35,311 nt of DNA, from the NCBI GenBank assembly GCA_002839545.1, contig PGYG01000015.1, positions 1 through 35,311 on the forward strand. Direction: 5' to 3'. This DNA comes from Candidatus Methanoperedentaceae archaeon HGW-Methanoperedenaceae-1. Lineage in GTDB: Archaea > Halobacteriota > Methanosarcinia > Methanosarcinales > Methanoperedenaceae. Positions within the stretch are counted from its first letter, which is position 1, and every line of letters starts with the position of its first letter. Below the pieces are notes generated by a model. It had not been told where the DNA came from. It did no database searches and worked only from the letters and a program-made list of their open reading frames with translations. This document shows positions 35,070-35,311 of the stretch, piece by piece. The position numbers and the translations under genes are program-made.

Positions 35070-35311
35070 TTTTATTTTACTGATGAAAGTTAACTCAAAA
35101 TCGCAATATTTTGTACTATTTTACTACTATTGAAACAAGCGTTTAAATTAGAGATATAATTAATTAAAGGATTTAAATGCTTGTATATCAAGTATAAAGT
35201 AAAAGTTAACCGTAAAAACCTTACTGTGTTATTGTACGTTGGTATATTTGAGAAAATAATCCTTAAAACTTTGTATCAAAAATTGATTCTATGCAGAAAT
35301 CAGGTTAACAA

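Noticed and set aside
1-35311. CRISPR array, tRNA/rRNA genes, intact IS element or provirus
   Set aside because: No regularly spaced repeats, tRNA-like cloverleaf, rRNA segment, transposase or phage structural genes were recognised by eye; a tRNAscan/Infernal/ISfinder run would settle it.

Overview
The window is archaeal, probably from a methanogen or ANME-type Methanosarcinales such as a Ca. Methanoperedens-like organism. That assignment is inferred from an McrC-family protein, CdhD/CdhE, DUF2180, archaeal DnaG, archaeal CobT (TIGR00303-type) and AfpA, all recognised by reading the proteins without a database search. The left end (about 1-6.2 kb) is a defence or accessory island on the minus strand. 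It holds an intact-looking Type III restriction-modification pair, a decayed methyltransferase tail, a decayed Bro-N-like start, and a P-loop ATPase cut by the window edge. From 6.2 to 14.2 kb there are redox and anaerobe-protection genes (AfpA, an Isf-type flavoprotein, DUF302, a ferritin-like protein, an AhpD-like protein with a His/Cys tail). These are followed by a tightly overlapping run of McrC, DUF2180 x2, PorGD, PorA, PorB, a glutaredoxin and an FTR-rubredoxin fusion. From 14.2 to 22.4 kb are a decayed nucleotidyltransferase fragment, a deletion/frameshift LysE pseudogene, an ABC exporter with one permease fused to a PrsW-like protease domain, a HARP/UPF0278 protein, and a membrane protein plus roadblock pair. 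From 22.5 to 30.5 kb are a thioredoxin, ThiI-metzincin-TudS-like genes, nucleoside deoxyribosyltransferase, an Isf paralog, DUF167, a small TOPRIM protein, DnaG with a (E-R-T/P)n repeat, and CobT. The right end has a regulator/ferredoxin divergent pair, CdhD and CdhE, a terminator hairpin and a CGCAGAT-type intergenic repeat. Several small ORFs below the 60-aa track cutoff were found by hand. No tRNA, rRNA, CRISPR array or intact transposon was recognised.
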